DNA of 64,000 nt, taken from NCBI RefSeq assembly GCF_051622035.1, contig NC_135362.1, forward strand, positions 16,033,501 through 16,097,500, read 5' to 3'. Positions 61,501-64,000 of this stretch are shown here, in pieces (the first letter of the stretch is position 1; each line of letters starts with the position of its first letter). The position numbers were made by a program, and so were the translations under genes. The notes under the pieces were generated by a model, which was given only the letters and a program-made list of their open reading frames with translations, made no database searches and was not told the DNA's origin. This stretch comes from Arctopsyche grandis (taxonomy: Eukaryota; Arthropoda; Insecta; Trichoptera; Hydropsychidae).

Positions 61501-62718
61501 CATAAAAGAAATATGTATGTATTATTACACACAAATAAAGTAAATATTTACTTTCAATACTGTAACTTCTAGTGGAAAATGTTATTTGCAAATTGAAAAT
61601 ACACCATTCATTACTAATCACTCTGATGTACAAATATATAAAATAAAATAATAAAAAAAGATAACAGAACTGTATACAAGTTTTTTTTACTAAAGAGTGA
61701 AAGCAGCAAAACTTGACTATATCAAGTGCATATCATGAGAAACATTTGCAGAGTGAACTCAGTGATAATCTAAATAAATAACATAAGCCTTATTGTGAAA
61801 TACAATTCCACATGTAAATGTTTTAATTAAAAAAATTATAATTTATTATTAGAAATTAATTTTGTTTTTATAAATAAAAAAATATTATCAGACTCAAAAT
61901 AATATATTCTATATTATAACGTAATGCAAAATATGTAAACAAAACTAGAAAATATTGAATATGCGGTATGGTAATTCATTAAATACAACTATTTACTTGA
62001 TATTAAAGACTTGAAAAAATTAAAACAAACATATCTATCATTTAAGTTTTATAAAATATGAATTAAATAGATAAAAAAAATATATTTAACTATAGTTGCT
62101 TTTATTGAATTATCAATTAATATTCATCAGAGAACTTATTTGGAATCTTCGCAATAAGGCTTACAAATTATCTAATAAAATTTCAATATTTCAAAAATAA
62201 GTATTATAAAAATTTGAAGCCTACCTTCGAACCTCGTTCATTAAATATAATTTCAACATCTAGAATTGTTCCATATTGCTGAAAAAGAAAATCAAAAGTA
62301 TGTAAAATACTGTAATAAAATAATTACTAGGTATGTATTTATGTATATTTTATTAATATTATGTGAACTATATTATAATAGGGTACTATATTTAAATTTT
62401 GTTAACTAAATACATACAAAATTTTGGTTGGTAAAATAAATTAGCACTTACTCCAAACATTGTTCTTAAATCTGGATCTCTAAACCGAAAAGGTATATTT
62501 GAAACGTGTAGACGTTTCGGTTGACATATTGTTTTATCGCATGTGGTTTGGGTAGTGGGCACTCCGACAGATACAAGGGCACCAGCAACAGAAGTGGTTC
62601 CCGTCACAGTATTAGTTCCCTCTGGAGCACCAGCTACTGTCACTCCTGTCCCGACGCCGACGCTGGTACCCGACACAGGACCCTCCGGCTCCGTTTGCTG
62701 CAACCCACCAGTCTCCAT
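48576..62718 (-). CDS. Rbfox1: Rbfox-family splicing regulator (A2bp1/Rbfox1 orthologue)
   Basis: Coding exons from 5' to 3' are 62718-62452, 62278-62225, 58124-58032, 56384-56330, 55601-55581, 53598-53406, 52161-52107, 51662-51642, 49311-49163, 49062-48999 and 48620-48576: 338 residues, all in phase. The protein binds (U)GCAUG and controls alternative splicing in neurons and muscle. A Thr/Gly/Val-rich N-terminus precedes one RRM (about residues 68-146): RNP2 is LHVSNI (70-75), RNP1 is KGFGFVTF (107-114), followed by [18 protein letters not shown]. The C-terminal half is Ala-rich, with [21 protein letters not shown] and the diagnostic end [11 protein letters not shown]. Two exons are 21-nt microexons. 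An in-frame stop 12 nt before the ATG, if unspliced, supports the start; other N-termini may come from outside the window. Confidence 0.93.
51642..51662 (-). CDS. Rbfox1: Rbfox 21-nt microexon (AAKPVVE)
   Basis: A good acceptor (TTCTTGTTCCAG) and donor (GAG|GTAACG) enclose 21 nt in phase 0 at both ends. Using or skipping it adds or removes seven residues in the Ala-rich C-terminal region. No coding sequence flanks it for hundreds of bases. Support is splice signals and phase only. Confidence 0.55.
55581..55601 (-). CDS. Rbfox1: Rbfox 21-nt microexon (VCVQWPE)
   Basis: Bounded by TTTTGTTACAG and GTATGTG. The phase joins VPN to VCVQWPE and on to AAALRGVAV, a junction string I recognise from insect Rbfox proteins, so it is a genuine microexon of this gene. 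Confidence 0.75.
58023..58028 (-). promoter_or_regulatory. UGCAUG at +4 to +9 of the RRM-exon donor
   Basis: The 5' splice site of the 93-nt RRM exon reads GAG|GTGTGCATG, so a full Rbfox binding hexamer begins at intron position +4. Binding would overlap the U1 and U6 site. Confidence 0.7.
58128..58133 (-). promoter_or_regulatory. UGCAUG at -9 to -4 of the RRM-exon acceptor
   Basis: The 3' splice site reads TTGCATGCAG|GG. The hexamer replaces the polypyrimidine tract immediately before the AG. Another copy lies at 58146-58151. Rbfox bound here should block U2AF. Confidence 0.7.
58418..58550. repeat. (TA)n microsatellite
   Basis: Two long TA runs split by an AAATATTACA interruption, in the Rbfox intron. 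Confidence 0.95.
58560..62224 (-). other. Rbfox intron
   Basis: AT-rich intron between RRM exons 2 and 3. Apart from the hAT MITE at 59.4 kb I see no gene in it. The short frames are chance. Confidence 0.6.
59404..59594. mobile_element. hAT-type MITE in Rbfox intron
   Basis: 191 bp with ends CAGGGCCTATCTT and AAGATAGGCTCTG and a perfect octamer duplication ATCACACA (59396-59403, 59595-59602). No gene. Confidence 0.85.
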
Positions 62719-63109
62719 GGGAAATACACATCAATGGATTTCAAAGGTGGAACACATAAAGCGTAAATAATAAAAAGACTAAAAAAACTGTCAAATAAAA
62801 GCCTTCAAGCGAAAATTGCCAAAACATAAGTGATAACAGACATTCACAAATGGGATTAAATCATACAGTACTTCTACACATTAAAGAAAATTCGAAATTA
62901 AATAATTTAAAATATTTACTGAGCTAGCAGTTTTGACAAAACATATAACACAAAATAACCGAGAAATCCTTGAAATATATTATATAATTTAATTTACATA
63001 TATTCAATCACATTAAATACAGTAAGTTGAAATGTGTAACTATGAGGATGAAATCAAAACTGGTTGTTTTTCACGGGAAACTGTACATTAACATAGTAAA
63101 AGTTCTCAC

Positions 63110-63420
63110 CTGGAAGAATTTAATGGTACTTTCTAAGAGATGCCCAGAAAGGGGTAAGAATTGTACGAATTTCAAAACCGAACAGAATTGAGCGAATCGC
63201 AGAAATATTTCGAGTGTTTATTTTTTCACTAGACATCATCAGCGGTTCGTTGAGATCGAAGAAGCTACGAGTTTTCCCGCTCTCGAGTTTTCTTATCGAA
63301 GTTTTCGATTGCGGTCGTCAGCTTTTCTCAAAACAATAAAATTGCGAGCGGTCGGTCCGTCTATTGTTTTACCACTTGGCGAAACATTTCATCCAACACA
63401 GCAGTATTTTAAGTATGGAT
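63110..63420 (-). other. Rbfox 5'UTR exon
   Basis: The minus-strand donor TTCCAG|GTGAGAAC at 63109 closes a stretch that becomes richer in GC towards 63.2-63.4 kb. It would splice to the acceptor TTTTATTTGACAG at 62788, giving a second UTR segment 62719-62787 before the ATG. The upper limit and start site are estimates. Confidence 0.5.
63120..63239 (-). CDS. Upstream ORF in the Rbfox leader (39 codons)
   Basis: Two adjacent ATGs open a frame starting MMSSEKINTRNIS and ending YH* ten bases before the donor, wholly inside the 5'UTR exon. It could dampen translation of the main ORF. Conservation unknown. Confidence 0.3.
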   Translation of the reverse strand: MMSSEKINTRNISAIRSILFGFEIRTILTPFWASLRKYH

Positions 63421-64000
63421 AAGATTTCCGACATCTCGATTCTTCGAAGATGGGTACCATTGTTAGAAAATATACCCACTTTCAATGGAATCCCTAGTGG
63501 AATTTCGAGCAACCCAATTTTAATTGAATTAATGAAAGGCTGAGATTTGCAATGTTAAATTAAAATTTCCAAAATTTTTATTATTTCTCAAATTTTTCAT
63601 TAATAATGTAACGAATAATTTCAAAAATTGACATGAAATATTTTTGTTATAAATCTTACTTCAATGAATGACATCGATTATAAGACGATAATTTATATCT
63701 ACAACATACATTACAGTGAATTTTTGTATGTTCATATGCTATATGAATTTATAGTTCTCAATTTAAGACCACCAAATTTGGTTCACTACATACATACATA
63801 TTTCATGATCATGGATAGGTTTTAGTGGGTCATGGAGCCCAGAGCTGAAGGGCCCTTAGATAAAAACTTCAACGCCTGTCAAGTGTTTGCCTGATATGCA
63901 ATTCAACCGTTTTCAATATAGAATCACCAACTTTGGTACATTATTTCGTGTTACCCTAACTTAAGCGGTAAGTGGGCTTTGTGAAAAGTGGCCAGACCTG

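Overview
The window is eukaryotic nuclear DNA, AT-rich, with spliced genes, (TA)n tracts and many transposon relics. Gene content and protein sequence (an Argonaute-1, a short TPD52-family gene, a mitochondrial ribosomal protein, an Rbfox-family RNA-binding protein) point to an insect. I cannot fix the order. None of the real genes is a long open frame; I assembled them from exons by matching splice sites, reading phase and family sequence.

Layout. (1) 0.9-3.0 kb: transposon relics. (2) 3.2-9.2 kb, + strand: a TPD52 gene with two alternative first coding exons and a 60-nt in-frame cassette exon. (3) 9.2-29.0 kb, - strand: AGO1, convergent with TPD52, with a probable long 3'UTR, eleven constant coding exons, a 72-nt in-frame cassette exon and two alternative first coding exons (24.78 kb and 29.04 kb). 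Its large introns hold a nested transposon complex (21.1-23.9 kb). (4) 26.8-29.7 kb, + strand: mRpL53, interleaved with AGO1. The distal AGO1 coding exon lies in mRpL53 intron 1, and mRpL53 exons 2-3 lie in an AGO1 intron. A 59-codon ORF for a one-pass membrane protein follows the mRpL53 stop after 30 nt, so the mRNA may be dicistronic. (5) 30-45.6 kb: a graveyard of DNA transposons (many with perfect 8-bp target duplications, hAT type), foldback elements, a tRNA-derived SINE and reverse transcriptase scraps, broken by GC-rich islands at 30.3-30.6 and 39.6-40.1 kb that look like distal AGO1 5' exons or promoters. (6) 45.7-63.4 kb, - strand: an Rbfox gene with eleven coding exons (two of 21 nt), a probable long 3'UTR and a 5'UTR exon carrying a uORF.

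Three of the four main genes act in RNA biology or translation: AGO1 in miRNA silencing, Rbfox in splicing, mRpL53 in mitochondrial translation. There is no sign of an operon apart from the mRpL53/small-ORF pair. The best biology is regulatory: UGCAUG motifs sit against both splice sites of the Rbfox 93-nt RRM exon (a likely autoregulatory switch), the AGO1 and mRpL53 genes are interleaved, and the mRpL53 transcript may encode a second small protein.
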